Shown here: piece by piece, positions 1 through 10,440 of the stretch
Layout: the number at the start of each line of letters is the position of its first letter
Position numbering within the stretch: position 1 is the stretch's first letter
NCBI GenBank assembly: GCA_027563935.2
Contig: CM050449.1
Span: 87,272,371 to 87,336,370 of the forward strand
Origin: Costus lasius
Taxonomy: Eukaryota; Streptophyta; Magnoliopsida; Zingiberales; Costaceae
Reading direction: 5' to 3'
Length of the DNA stretch: 64,000 bases
Position numbers and translations under genes: made by a program
Notes under the pieces: generated by a model
The model's database searches: none
The model's input: the letters and a program-made list of their open reading frames with translations, nothing else
Told to the model about the DNA's origin: nothing

Positions 1-575
1 GATATGATGGGATTGGATGAGGCGAGAAACATGACATGGTTGTGGCATAGGCCTAGGGGCATTTGGTATGGCCATAGCATGACCGATGCATGAGATTGGA
101 TGGCATGGTATGGGCCATGACATAAGATGACATAAATGGGATAAGACTTGTGTTATGGCATGGGACATGACATGACATGGCCCATCTATCAGATAGGATA
201 GAATGCGATGGGGCATACGACATGACATGACATAGTGTATGATAAAGGATAAGATACGAGAGAGATGATACAATATAAGGCATGAGCATGACATGGGCAT
301 GGGTGTGGAATGACATGACATTTAAGGAATGAGGCATGATCATGCCCTAGGACAGGGTAGGGTATGCATGGGGCGAGGTAGGGCATGATTTGGCATGCTT
401 AAGGCAAGGGGTGTGGCATGGTATGACATGAATAGGGTATGACATGAGTGGGCATTGTTGACATGACGTGTGGGGTAGAGCATGCCATCGTTTATGGGGC
501 ATGACCATGATGGCATTTTGGTATGACATGGCTGGGCGGTGCATGGTATATCATATATTATGAAACATGACATAG
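1..575. repeat. Degenerate pentanucleotide (GRYAT-like) tandem array
   Basis: The stretch is built from loosely conserved five-base units such as GGCAT, GACAT, GGTAT and GGGCAT, giving endless CATGACATGG-like strings. It runs off the left edge of the window. Because the unit holds few stop codons on the minus strand, several Met/His/Cys/Pro-rich open frames appear there, but they are by-products of the repeat and not genes. It ends a few bases before the TGATGACACC that starts the LTR at 580. Confidence 0.85.
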
Positions 576-579
576 TATA

Positions 580-2238
580 TGATGACACCAAAACTCATAG
601 TATATTTTGTGTCATTTCATGTGTCTTTTTGTGTCATAATTATGCTATTTTACTTGTTTTTAAGCCTTAATTGTCAAATATTGCAGAATCTACACCATTT
701 CTTATTTTTGATCATTTTCACGTTAAAAGTGCAATATTTTGATGGATTTTGGATGATTTGAGCACACCAATGGATTCCAGACGTCGAAACAAAGCTACCC
801 ATCAATTTTCATGAAATTCGGAGCCAATTTACAAAAATACGGCACTACCGTATTTTTGGGACCAACTACCATGGTACCGTATTGTTGGAGGATTTTAAAC
901 AGAAAGTTTCAGAATTTTTGGGCAAAATACGACACTGCCGTATTTAAAATACGGTACCGTATTTTAGGCCCAGTTTTCCTATTTTTCCGCCCGAATCTTG
1001 CGCAGACCATATCTTTTGATCCATAAGTCCAAATTGAGATCCGAAAGTTCTACAGACTCGTATTTAAGAAGAGAAGATACACGAAGTGGAAGCCCTAATT
1101 TTTTATCGAGCATTGAGGGAGCAATTGACAGAGAGACGCTTAGGGTTTGGCCTCATGCCGGGAGGCGTAGAGACCATCTCAGGCCATCAAATTTATACTG
1201 AAGCTTCGCCTGGTGAAGAACAAGATACTCCAGAAGTTTCAGATCAAAAGGAGTCCGATCGGGAGAGAAATCAACAAAACAGTGGGTGATGCCACTATTC
1301 ATCATGTTTCCAGCCTATTACGGTGCTGTAATTTCGATTATAGCACTGTACTTTGTAACTTTTCCTCTTCCCTTTTGTATTCTAATCATCTAAAATTATG
1401 GTGTATTGTAATCTTTTCACTATGCAAGCTTAAACTTTCTTTTGGGACAAAGGGAGTAATCCCCTTGATATTTCAATGACTAGATAATCTTTATTCAATC
1501 ATGATATTTTTAGTATGGTAATTTTACTTAAGAGATTATTGTCTTTAATCGTTTCTAGTCTCATGTATTAACATGTTTTAGAGTTTTTGTATATGGACTG
1601 AGAAGATGATACGCATAAACTTGGAATCGTAGAATTTATGGTAGGAGCTCATCGCAAGAGATTGGTTGTGTTCTTATTTTTAGATTTTAGATGCATATTT
1701 CTTGTTGATGTTTTGACCTAGAAATTATTACTGTTTTAGACATGAAAATATGCTAGAGATAGATATTGAATCGTTCGAAAACCTTAAGTAAAACCTGTGA
1801 AACTAAGGTGCGAGAGTGCTTAGTTTTGCTTGAGATCTTGATACTGAGATGAAATGCACGAGAGTGATTCTTAATCTCTTTGATCAAAGTTTACTTATAT
1901 TTAACATTGAATACATCTTGCACGAGAGTGAAGATCGTTCTTTGTAAATTGACTGCGCGAGAGCGAGTTAATTTCTTTATTAAGTAAGCTATATCTTTAC
2001 CATAACGAAAATAGATTGATGAACCTTTAATTATATCTAGTCATAAATATTAAGGTGGAGGAAACCCTAGTCCCAATGCTTCCTCTCTGATATTTCACAC
2101 AATCTTCATATTGCTTACTTTCATCATTCGATCTCTTAGCTAGTGAGAATACAACTATTTGGTACTTAACACGTAGGTCTTTGTGGTTCGATATCTTAAA
2201 TATTACTTCGAGTATCCGTGCACTTGCGGAGTACAACA
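580..2238 (+). mobile_element. 5' LTR of a non-autonomous Ty3/gypsy element (element A)
   Basis: The start TGATGACACC is a canonical TG terminus. The end ACAACA lies six bases before a primer-binding site for tRNA-Asp. The last part has the plant gypsy LTR tail with TCCGTGCACTTGCGGA, which the Athila-like LTRs in this window share. The U3-like part (830-970) holds inverted TACGG/CCGTA motifs. The R/U5-like part (1800-1975) carries four hairpins with a GCACGAGAGTG-type loop. The start is inferred from the TG...CA rule. No second LTR was found downstream, so the element is probably 3'-truncated and the start cannot be checked against a partner. Confidence 0.65.
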
Positions 2239-2244
2239 AATTTT

Positions 2245-2262
2245 TGGCGCCGTTGCCGGGAA
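2245..2262 (+). other. Primer-binding site (tRNA-Asp) of element A
   Basis: The 18 bases match TGGCGCCGTTGCCGGGGA, the complement of the 3' end of plant tRNA-Asp(GTC), with one mismatch near the distal end. It lies six bases after the LTR end at 2238. This primer is typical of Athila-type gypsy elements. Confidence 0.85.
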
Positions 2263-2581
2263 CCTTAGTTTTGTTAATATCAAAATAGTTGTTAGTATTG
2301 CTAGACTAGGTTTTATTTGTTTCAGATTTAACTTTATTTTTTTGTTTTTGTAGGTTTTGGATTTTCACAGTTGTAACAGAACTGTGATATCTGAAAATTT
2401 TGAATTTGCTTGTGTTTTTATTCTGAAAAAAAAATAATAATTTGATTGATTGGTCTTAGATAATCTTTCTGTTTCTATTCTATTCGTCTATACACATGAC
2501 TCTTAAATCTTGATATATTTTATTTTCTGTGAATTTTGAGATAACAATTTTTAGTTGTGTAGAAAGCTTTGAATTGAAGAT

Positions 2582-3922
2582 ATGTCTTTTAATCACAACT
2601 CATGGGCAACTAAAAGAGGTGAGGTATACATGCCACAAGGTAAGTATGAAAATAATTCTTTGAGCACACTTGAAGATACGTTTAACTCTTATATGCACTC
2701 TATTTCTTCTAATAGATGTGATATTTGTGGACGTATTGATCACTACACTTCTAATTGCCAATTTTTAATTTCTCAAAATTCCAATTCACCATGGTATCAA
2801 GATGATCAATAAGATTCTAGATCTTTTTATGATGATTGCTCAAACTTTACTTCTGAACCATACTTTGAGGATACTGAAAAATCTAGCTTAGAGATTATGT
2901 TTGAAAAGTTTATGAAACAAAATGAAGATGTGAGTGAGACCCTCAAACAAATAAATTCTAGGTTGGATGACATGGTTGCACACAATGAAATTTTAGAAAC
3001 CCAATTAGCACAATAAGCTTGTTTATTTGAGTTTGATTTGGAAACTGAAAATTTTGATTTGGAAAAATCTCCCTCTGATTATGATTATTTTGATATTGAG
3101 CCTTATGTGAACATTAATGCATCTCACTTTGATTGTTATGATTGTAAAATTGATTCATCTGATAATTTATTTGTGGAAAAGTTTGAGAAAATTGATTTAG
3201 AAAAACCCTCTTTTGATGAAATTGATTCTTTTGATGTTGTATCATTTATGGTTAAATCTGATGAGTTTGATAAAGGGTTGAAAATTACAGAAATTGATGA
3301 GCCCCACTTTGATTTTGGTGATATTGTTGAAATTAATGATAAGTCTTTTGTGGTTGACTCTGATTTTATTGATTCTGATAAATCTTATTATGACTTTTTG
3401 TATGATTCTGATTTTGATTCTTCTGATGATGAATTATTTGTGAAAAGACATAGGAAAATTGAACAGTCTCACTTTGATTTTGATGATAATTTTGAAATTG
3501 ATAAGTTGTTTGATAAAGGGATTGAGAAACTTGAAAAGGATTTGAATGAACCTCACTCTGATGTTTTGCCCATATCTATTATTGACTCTTGTGATTTATT
3601 TGAAAAATTATGCTTTATTGAGGAATCTAATTTGAGACAGAAAGACTATTTAGATGATCCAATACTTGAATCTCTTGATGAAAGTCCTATTGTAATTGAA
3701 GATATAAATCTGAAGAAAGGACTTCTGATTTTACTTTTTGATAAATATAGGAAGATCATTGAATATCATTTGATTGGAGTTAAAAATTTTCATTTTGATT
3801 CCCGCATTTTGATTTACATGAAATTTTGGATATTTGGATTAGTGGCTAAACTTTTTGGACAGCGGAAAAGGAAAAAATTATTTGCTATATACTTTGGTAC
3901 TGATTCACCTGCTCCACCATGA
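2582..3922 (+). pseudogene. gag-derived acidic ORF of element A, two in-frame stops
   Basis: One frame runs from the ATG at 2582 to 3922 and is broken only by TAA at 2810-2812 and 3014-3016. Both stops follow a CAA codon, so each could come from a CAA-to-TAA change. The N-terminal part has a CCHC zinc knuckle (RCDICGRIDHYTSNC, about residues 44-58). Then comes a coiled-coil-like stretch ending HNEILETQLAQ, which matches the gag C-terminal stretch of elements B and C (HNKVLESQIAQQ, HNKMLENQIAQQ). The remaining ~294 residues are very acidic and contain a spaced, degenerate HFD motif (SHFD, PHFD, SHFD), ending in a basic patch and TDSPAPP. There is no protease, RT, RNase H or integrase, so the element depended on others to move. 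I do not recognise the acidic domain. Confidence 0.7.
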
Positions 3923-3934
3923 GATTTGATTTTT

Positions 3935-3986
3935 GGTCAAGCTAATGACCTAAAAATTAGTGCTTCTTGGGAGGCAACCTAAGCAC
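3935..3986 (+). other. Conserved post-ORF motif GGTCAAGCTAATGACC
   Basis: Thirteen bases after the acidic ORF stops there is GGTCAAGCTAATGACC followed by GCTTCTTGGGAGGCAACC. Near-identical copies stand at 40213-40260 in element C and 47814-47848 in element B, each just after the last gag/pol-type codon. It is non-coding at all three places. Its function is unknown. Confidence 0.8.
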
Positions 3987-5680
3987 TTTTGCATAGCTTA
4001 GTTTCTTTTATCTTGGTTTATTTTTAGAATTAATTTTTAAATCTACATTCTGCTAACTTTAATAGGTGTTTTCTCGCAGTGATTTTAAGAAACTGGGTTA
4101 GAAAAACTTTTGATCTTTGGCACCATCACGAAGTACTCATCTTGGTCTATCAACTGGATATTTTTGCTGAATTTTAAAGTCCATGGATCATTCTAAAACA
4201 CCTAGCAACTTTTCGATTCTGATTAATTTCTGTAGTAGTTTTCTTCTGACTAATCTGATTAGCACTATTGCTACGTATTTTTAAGGTGCTTCGGTGACTT
4301 GAAACCGTGATTTTTCACTTGAAATTTTAAGAACATGTTACATTCTATCTTGTGGATTAATTATTTTCATGAAAATATTTTCTGATCATTCTAGGAAACA
4401 TAGCAACTTTTCGAATATGATTAATTTTTGTGCAGTTTTTGCAGTTTTGTAATCTGATTAGCCTTCTTTCTACTGATGCCCTAAATTCCTGATAGATTTT
4501 GATTCTTTAATTTTCATACGTCTGAAAAAAACATATCTTATTCTATTACATGATTTTATCCATTTTCTATTTGGATGAATTTTATTTTGGATATAGCTAC
4601 TTTTCATAAAATAAAACATTGGTTACTCTATTTGCTTTGAATCTGCTACTGTTTCTTTCTACCCGAGATCCAGACCAGGCAACACCTCTTCTCCCAGGCA
4701 TCAGCAGCATCATCTTCCTTATCAATGTCAGTTTTCAACCAGCACAGATTCGTCGTCCATCAGCACCGCTTGCCTCCTTCTACATCTAGATTCGATGCTA
4801 GCAGCTTGTCTTAGGCGCCGCCGTCCAGAAGAATCTTCTCCAGATTCTTCTAAACCACCTCTGTCTTCTGCCGCCACCACCTCTGTTTTCCCATCAATTA
4901 TGCCCGTAAAGTTCTGGTCTGCTAGATTTCTCCCACTGTTAGCAATCGGCAACTCTCTTCACAGCCAACTGTGTCCGACCACCTCTGCTTCCTACAAACA
5001 GGCGTCGCCATCTCTTTCCAGGCGGCAACTTGCGGCATCTACTGCAGAATTCTTCCACCCGCCTTCTACTTTCCCAAGTCAGCAACGTCGTCTTCCGCAA
5101 CAGCTAGCCGCTTCCGCCTCCAAATCTACTGCTAGAATCTGATTTGTCGCCAGCAAACTTCACATCCCTAGAATTTTTCTCCGCCTCTATTTCTGCCGAT
5201 AGCACTGCTTTGTTCTGCCACCAGCTGATGCTACAGTGATCAGCATCACTGCCGCCTCCATTACCAGTGACATCCTGGCGGCAGAAAATGCTAGTTATGC
5301 GTGATCTTCAGCAGTTTTGACCCCTGTTTCTGCCGCTGCACCTATTTCCGCTGCCACCAACAACCGCAGGCGACATCTCCGCTTCTGGAAGCAGCCTGTG
5401 CTTCCTTCTCCGGCATCTCCTGCAGCGAGCAGCCCTCTTCTCCAGATCTAGACTAGCAGTGCCTTTGTTTCATCCTCTGTTTCTGCAAGAACATGCTCCA
5501 GCTCCCTAGAATCAGCCAGCTACAAGCTGTTCCAGATCGGCAACTCTACCTCAACTCCTCTTTATTTGGTGTTGTATAAATTTTCTGCAGGCGTTCAATT
5601 CAGTTTGGTCCTTAAGTTTAAGAATTTTCTTAATTTGGCATGTATTTATTTTCTCCATTTGGTCCCAGGTTCGTTCACTA
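3987..5680. other. Non-coding stretch, C-rich in 4660-5560
   Basis: The first ~670 bases are AT-rich with no supported gene. From 4660 to 5560 the top strand is rich in C and T, with repeated CTGCCGCC, CCACC and CATCAGCAG-like words. A 115-codon open frame (4795-5142) is Ser/Pro/Ala-rich with no domain I can name and is probably chance. The stretch may be the 3' non-coding part of element A, but no polypurine tract or second LTR was found. Confidence 0.5.
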
Positions 5681-5860
5681 TATGGAAACATTAATACTAG
5701 AAAGAGATTCCTCTCTCATTCAATATGTTTTCTCTTTCATTTCATCAAAATGCAACAACTTGAACCAAGGATGAATTATGAATCATCAACAAATTGCATA
5801 ATACTTCAGCGGTAAATGAATTGAAAACTTGCAAACTCATGGTTAATTAGAAATCAATTT

Positions 5861-6123
5861 CATTTTAGCTTAAATAAATGACAAACACTTGAGTTCTATC
5901 TAATGCATGTAAAACACCAATTCATATATATAATGCATAAACCGCCACTATGGATTAAAAACATGAATTACATTTCCCTGTAATAACCACATGAATGTTG
6001 GTTCCATTTTAGCTTGAACAAATGACAAACACTTGAGTTCTATCTAATGCGTGTAAAACACCAATTCATATATATAATGAATAGACCGCCACTATGGATT
6101 AAAAACATGAATTACATTTCCTA
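5861..6123. repeat. 144-bp tandem duplication
   Basis: The block starting CATTTTAGCT at 5861 is repeated from 6005 with period 144. Shared segments include ACAAACACTTGAGTTCTATC, a TATATATAATG run and ACCGCCACTATGG. The second copy stops at about 6123, so there are about 1.8 units. The copies differ at few positions. No coding potential is seen. Confidence 0.85.
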
Positions 6124-6261
6124 TGTTGATGCTTATAGAGGAAAGAATATAATATGGAATATTCAACAAAAACTACAGGAGTGATAATGACAATGAAAAA
6201 AAAAACAAATCTCTGTAAGTATTACAATACGAGTTTATAACATGAGTAAGGAGTGAAATAT

Positions 6262-7086
6262 CTAGTAGCACAACATAATACAGCATTGGTTGGTTTTCTT
6301 GGCTTGCTTGTAGAACATAAAAAAAAAGAATGGCAAAAAAACAATCACCAAACACTTCTCGAAAGGTGTTACTATATTGATACTAAGTACATAGAAATGT
6401 GAAATTGCCAGCCTACTTTGAGTGACTAGCCTTAGTAAACAAATATTTGAAAATTATGCACATAGAATATCTTCATGTTGTCGTCCTTCATAAGCATTTT
6501 TTTAATTAACTATATATCAATGATTACGAAACCATAGATGCATCCAAATGCAACAAGTAAAAATCGAACCCAAAGACCCAAGACAACAAGAGAGACATAC
6601 CTATACTTTACCTCAACTCTACTTATACAAAAAATAATCAATGTGAGAATCAACGAAGCAATTAGCCAAAGTAATAGAAAATTGAACCTATTTTCTTAGT
6701 TAAAAATTAGAAAAAAAAAACCTTAATCTATCGTTCTCATGTTGTTTCTCACAAGTAAAGCCTGTAATGGACTAAAGGAAATGACAGTGGGGCATTCAGG
6801 GTTGCCAGTGTACTACAACTTAGAAGTTTTTGCTATTATTGTACTTAATGCTAAATTAACAACAAAAGTACATGTTTGATGTCGTTATAAGAGGTCTGCT
6901 CAAACGTTTTTATTTACATATGCATTGCTTATAGCTTGATGGTGCCATATTGTTTTCGTTTTTGGGCATCAATTAATTATGAAGTGAAAAGGCACATGCA
7001 TACTTGTGAGCTCCGAGGTCTGAACTCTTCTCAACTAAGCTATCCAATTTCTCTCCTTGTGCAAGCACACTATCAATAGTCTTATG
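6262..7086 (-). pseudogene. YKT6-like R-SNARE gene fragment (last two exons)
   Basis: YKT6 is a lipid-anchored longin R-SNARE acting in membrane fusion. Two pieces resemble its C-terminus. Exon 7086-7004 reads HKTIDSVLAQGEKLDSLVEK then SSDL, preceded by a good acceptor (TTGTTGCAG) and followed by a GTATGC donor. Exon 6318-6262 reads MFYKQAKKTNQCC then IMLCY and stop. Signs of decay: the first piece ends in GAHK-like sequence about four bases shorter than the expected SAASQ stretch, which shifts the frame; the second lacks an AG acceptor; and the reading passes two codons beyond the usual end, as if the stop had mutated. The longin domain and the first part of the SNARE motif were not found upstream. 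The family call rests on recognising conserved peptides; the pseudogene status is inferred. Confidence 0.7.
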
Positions 7087-9396
7087 CTGCAACAATTCTA
7101 GTTATATAACAGTAAAAGTTACTGTAAGCTTATTATCACATTGAAACAAGGGACAATGTTAATCATCTCATCTTTCTACTAAACAATGCTCTTTCAACAA
7201 AACTATCATTAAGGCAATGCAGTAAGAAAAATCAATTACTTCCTTTTAGAAAAATAGTTAGAGCATTAAGCATATCCATGAGTGAATTGTTATCATGAAG
7301 GTGTCATCGTTACATTTCAATTGCAAGGTATAGAGTCCCAAAAGGATAATTGCAAAATCAATTTAGACATAAAAGCAATATGTGTCCAATGAATATTTTT
7401 CCATTGAACCAAGAAATGAGTTTCAAATATACAACTTTCAAGATTTGTACCACTTTTACAGTTGCTGCAGTTGCTATGCTTCTCTGCTAGTTATTGGTTG
7501 GTGGTGTATCGTTAATCCATTAACTATGTAAGCATAAAAAATATATATAAACCACATGACTGGCATTCAACCCAATAAGAAAAACAATGTAATATATGGT
7601 ATTTTTAAAAGTTTAAAGCAACACTATGGTTGAGTGAACCCTAAAATATCAGCAATGGTAGTAGAACTATTATTGTTTACGTTTTACTAAAATTTTTAGT
7701 GTAATGTAATCACAACTCACACTAGAATCAAAACTTATCTCTATCCAACGTAGATTATGAACTTAGGCACCAATAATCCAATATTATTTGTCTTTAATCA
7801 AAATAGTGCCAATAGTACGTACATTATTTTGCTAGCATCAATAACACATTGGACCGTAACATCTTGCTATTCCCAAGACTTGATGTTATAATGCAACGAA
7901 TAATGAGCTCAAATGATACGCAAGAAACAAATGACTAACAAAATAAGTAATACACTATTTTATTTTACTATCTTGGAGCAAGACCACATCAACGGTTATT
8001 TAATTTCATTTTGAATTCACCTACTCATAGATCATATAAAATTTCAAGGAAAAAAGTATGAACTTAATGAATTTTAGATAAGGTAATGTACTATTCCTTG
8101 ATGTCATACTTCTTAATCATAAAAATACAACCATTTAATTAATTTAATACCTATCTAGTATCCTTGCATTCGGGATTTCTAGTTCCCTTTATAATTTATT
8201 TAATATATGGATATTATTCACTATTCATAATTTTAATACTAACAGAAATTGATATGCCTCGTTTGGTGGGGCCGTCCGAAAGGTAGACACCTAAAACTAG
8301 AGCTAAAAGCTTAAATAACTATGGTAGACAGCAGTTAAGTTGCAACCAACCTAGGCCTATAAGCTTAATATGCAAATTACTAAAGTTCAACTAGGTTCCT
8401 AGTTCCTAACATACCTGTTTGTACATTCATGATATAGAACAAATGTTTACAATTCATAAAGTCTAATCATAAAAAATATCAAAACTAGTTATAAATTAGG
8501 AATATGATATGTTCCCAATACAAGACAGAAGCACTAGAAAGTTTGTCATCTGTATGATTCCAATTGCTTATGTCTCAATATCAGAAGTCGTATTAGATTA
8601 TGAAGTACAATAAGGTGACAAAATGTTCTCAAATGGTACCAAACTATTCTTAGTAAAGCAAGAACCGAGAGGCAATTCACAAAATTAAATAAATGCTTGA
8701 AGTTGCATAATCATGATAGCATGAATAATACATAAAGAAATCTAGAGTAACAGAGAATTAAATGGAACTAAGTATAGAGCTTTTATTTAATTGACAAGTG
8801 TATGAATTGGAAAGTTGACATATTTAAGGCAAGTGGATAGGACCAAGCAAATAATTTAGAATTACTCTATCCATACAAGAATTGCTTTCTAAAAAAAAAA
8901 AAGAAAGGAGACAACCAAAGCATTTATAACTGTTAATAGATAAATTGCTTCTAGGTCACATCCACTAAAGTTCATATGATATTTTAATACAACCTCTTAT
9001 GATTTTTTGATGTCTAATAGTTATGTTCCATGCTTTAAGATTAAAAAAAAAAAGTTGATAATCAAATAAAATGAACCGACATGTGGTTAATACCATTTTC
9101 AAATTATAATATATTGTCATATATGTTTCATAACTTTGACCCCTATATATCCAACTTGTCACCACACTCCCCACCTATTATTAGATTACCTTCTTAAACA
9201 TATCTATAGATTCCTATATTAACATGGGTCCATTAGTGGTTAATGTTGTTACTCATGTTAGCACATAATCTTATCTTTGACACTAATAATGAAATTTTGA
9301 TGTAGGCATGTGATATAAAATTAAGGAAGAAGTGGAGTTGTACTCATATTCAAAGACACTGCATCATTTACTCTATATTTATTAGATAAAAAACTC
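7087..9396. other. AT-rich non-coding DNA
   Basis: No open frame with recognisable content was found on either strand. The stretch has many poly-A/T runs. It lies between the two minus-strand gene fragments and could be intronic or captured filler, but nothing in it identifies it. Confidence 0.5.
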
Positions 9397-9730
9397 TAGA
9401 TCAAATTTGCGTTTATTGAAGCAGACCACAACTTCTTATCATTATTGTATTTTTTCAGAAATTTCTCTAAATTTGTCCATTTCCCTTTCAACAAAATGTT
9501 CTAAGAGAAAGAAAACATTAGATCAATTATTTAATTGAAAAACTCCCAAGAGTAGTGAATTTATTTACCAAGTTTTTCATTCTGAATGATCTTATTGTCA
9601 AATTCCACAGTCAACTTATGTATCCTCTGATTTGCATGTTAGTGACATCCAAGTTTGATAACATTCATCAGATTTCATTTTACATTCACTAGTTAGCTCC
9701 TTTATTCTCTTTTCATATTGGGCAATGTTT
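9397..9730 (-). pseudogene. Kinesin-14-like coiled-coil gene fragment
   Basis: Two exon-like pieces lie on the minus strand. Piece 9730-9569 reads NIAQYEKRIKELTSECKMKS then DECYQTWMSLT and, after a frame break, ANQRIHKLTVEFDNKIIQNE; it ends at a GTAAAT donor. Piece 9500-9397 follows a TTTCTCTTAG acceptor and reads VEREMDKFREISEK then NNDKKLWSASIN, again with a frame break. As I recall them, plant kinesin-14 proteins carry a closely similar stretch (EAWMSLTAANEQLEKVRMEL, then VEKQA..LR.IS..YE.DKK.W) just upstream of the motor. No motor domain was found nearby. Frameshifts and the following TAG show it is not functional. The identification is from memory and moderate. Confidence 0.5.
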
Positions 9731-9766
9731 CTGCTTTCAAATTTGTTCAACAATTGCAAAATGAAT

Positions 9767-10440
9767 AAAAAACAAATTTTTGTACAGTAAAATCCCCTCT
9801 CCCTTTACCCTTCAAATTTCTCAAAGAAAGATGAGAAAACCCTAATTTTTTTTTAGGGTTAGAACACAAAGACAGAAAAATCAGACCTTAAAATTCATCT
9901 CCCTGAAGCCTGATGGAACAACCCTCGGCCCCGAGATCAAGACCATCGATTCGAACAAATCCTATGCAGAAGCCTCCATCACCAGAATCTTCTTCTTCTT
10001 CACAAAATCTTAGATCCACAAACAAGGGAGATGTCAAGGAAGGATGAGTAGGTTCATGCTTCCCGACAATCTTGGTAGATAAAGAAAAGTGGTGAGGTGA
10101 AATTTGTACATTTCTTACACAAATAACTAGAGGAGACACAGTTCAACCCAAAGCATTTTTTAAAAACAAATTTTCATATGGCAAAAGCCCTGTCCCCTTC
10201 CCCGCAAAATTTATCAAAGAAAGATGAGGAAACCTAAATCTTCTTACAATTAGAACACAAAGAAAGAAAAAGCACACCTTTAAAGTACATCTCCTCGAAG
10301 CCTAATCGAACAAGCTTCGACTCGGAGACCAAGACCATCGAGTTAGAACAAATCCTCTGTAGAAGCCCCATCATCAGAACCTTCTTCTGCTTCTTCACCG
10401 AATCAGTAGCTAGGGTTCTGTCGAAGAGAAAAAGTAACCA
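9767..10440. repeat. Diverged ~394-bp direct duplication with exon-like content
   Basis: Sequence from 9767 (AAAAACAAATTTT...) recurs from 10161 with many substitutions and small gaps. Shared landmarks on the top strand are CAAAGAAAGATGAG, GAACACAAAGA, AAGACCATCGA and AACAAATCCT. On the minus strand both copies look like a short first exon after a CT-rich leader. The upper copy can be read from an ATG near 10374 (MMGLLQRICSNSMVLVSESK, continuing to a donor-like GGTGTG). I do not recognise the product. It lies directly upstream of the kinesin-like fragment on the same strand. Confidence 0.6.

Noticed and set aside
53..591. Several minus-strand open frames rich in Met, His, Cys and Pro
   Set aside because: They follow from the five-base repeat, overlap in different frames and have no domain.
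1800..1974. CRISPR-like array from the regularly recurring CGAGAG words
   Set aside because: Plant LTR context, repeats only about 11 bases, irregular spacing and flanking dyads; they are hairpin loops.
4795..5142. 115-codon plus-strand frame
   Set aside because: Low-complexity Ser/Pro/Ala composition from C-rich DNA, no homology recognised, no gene context.
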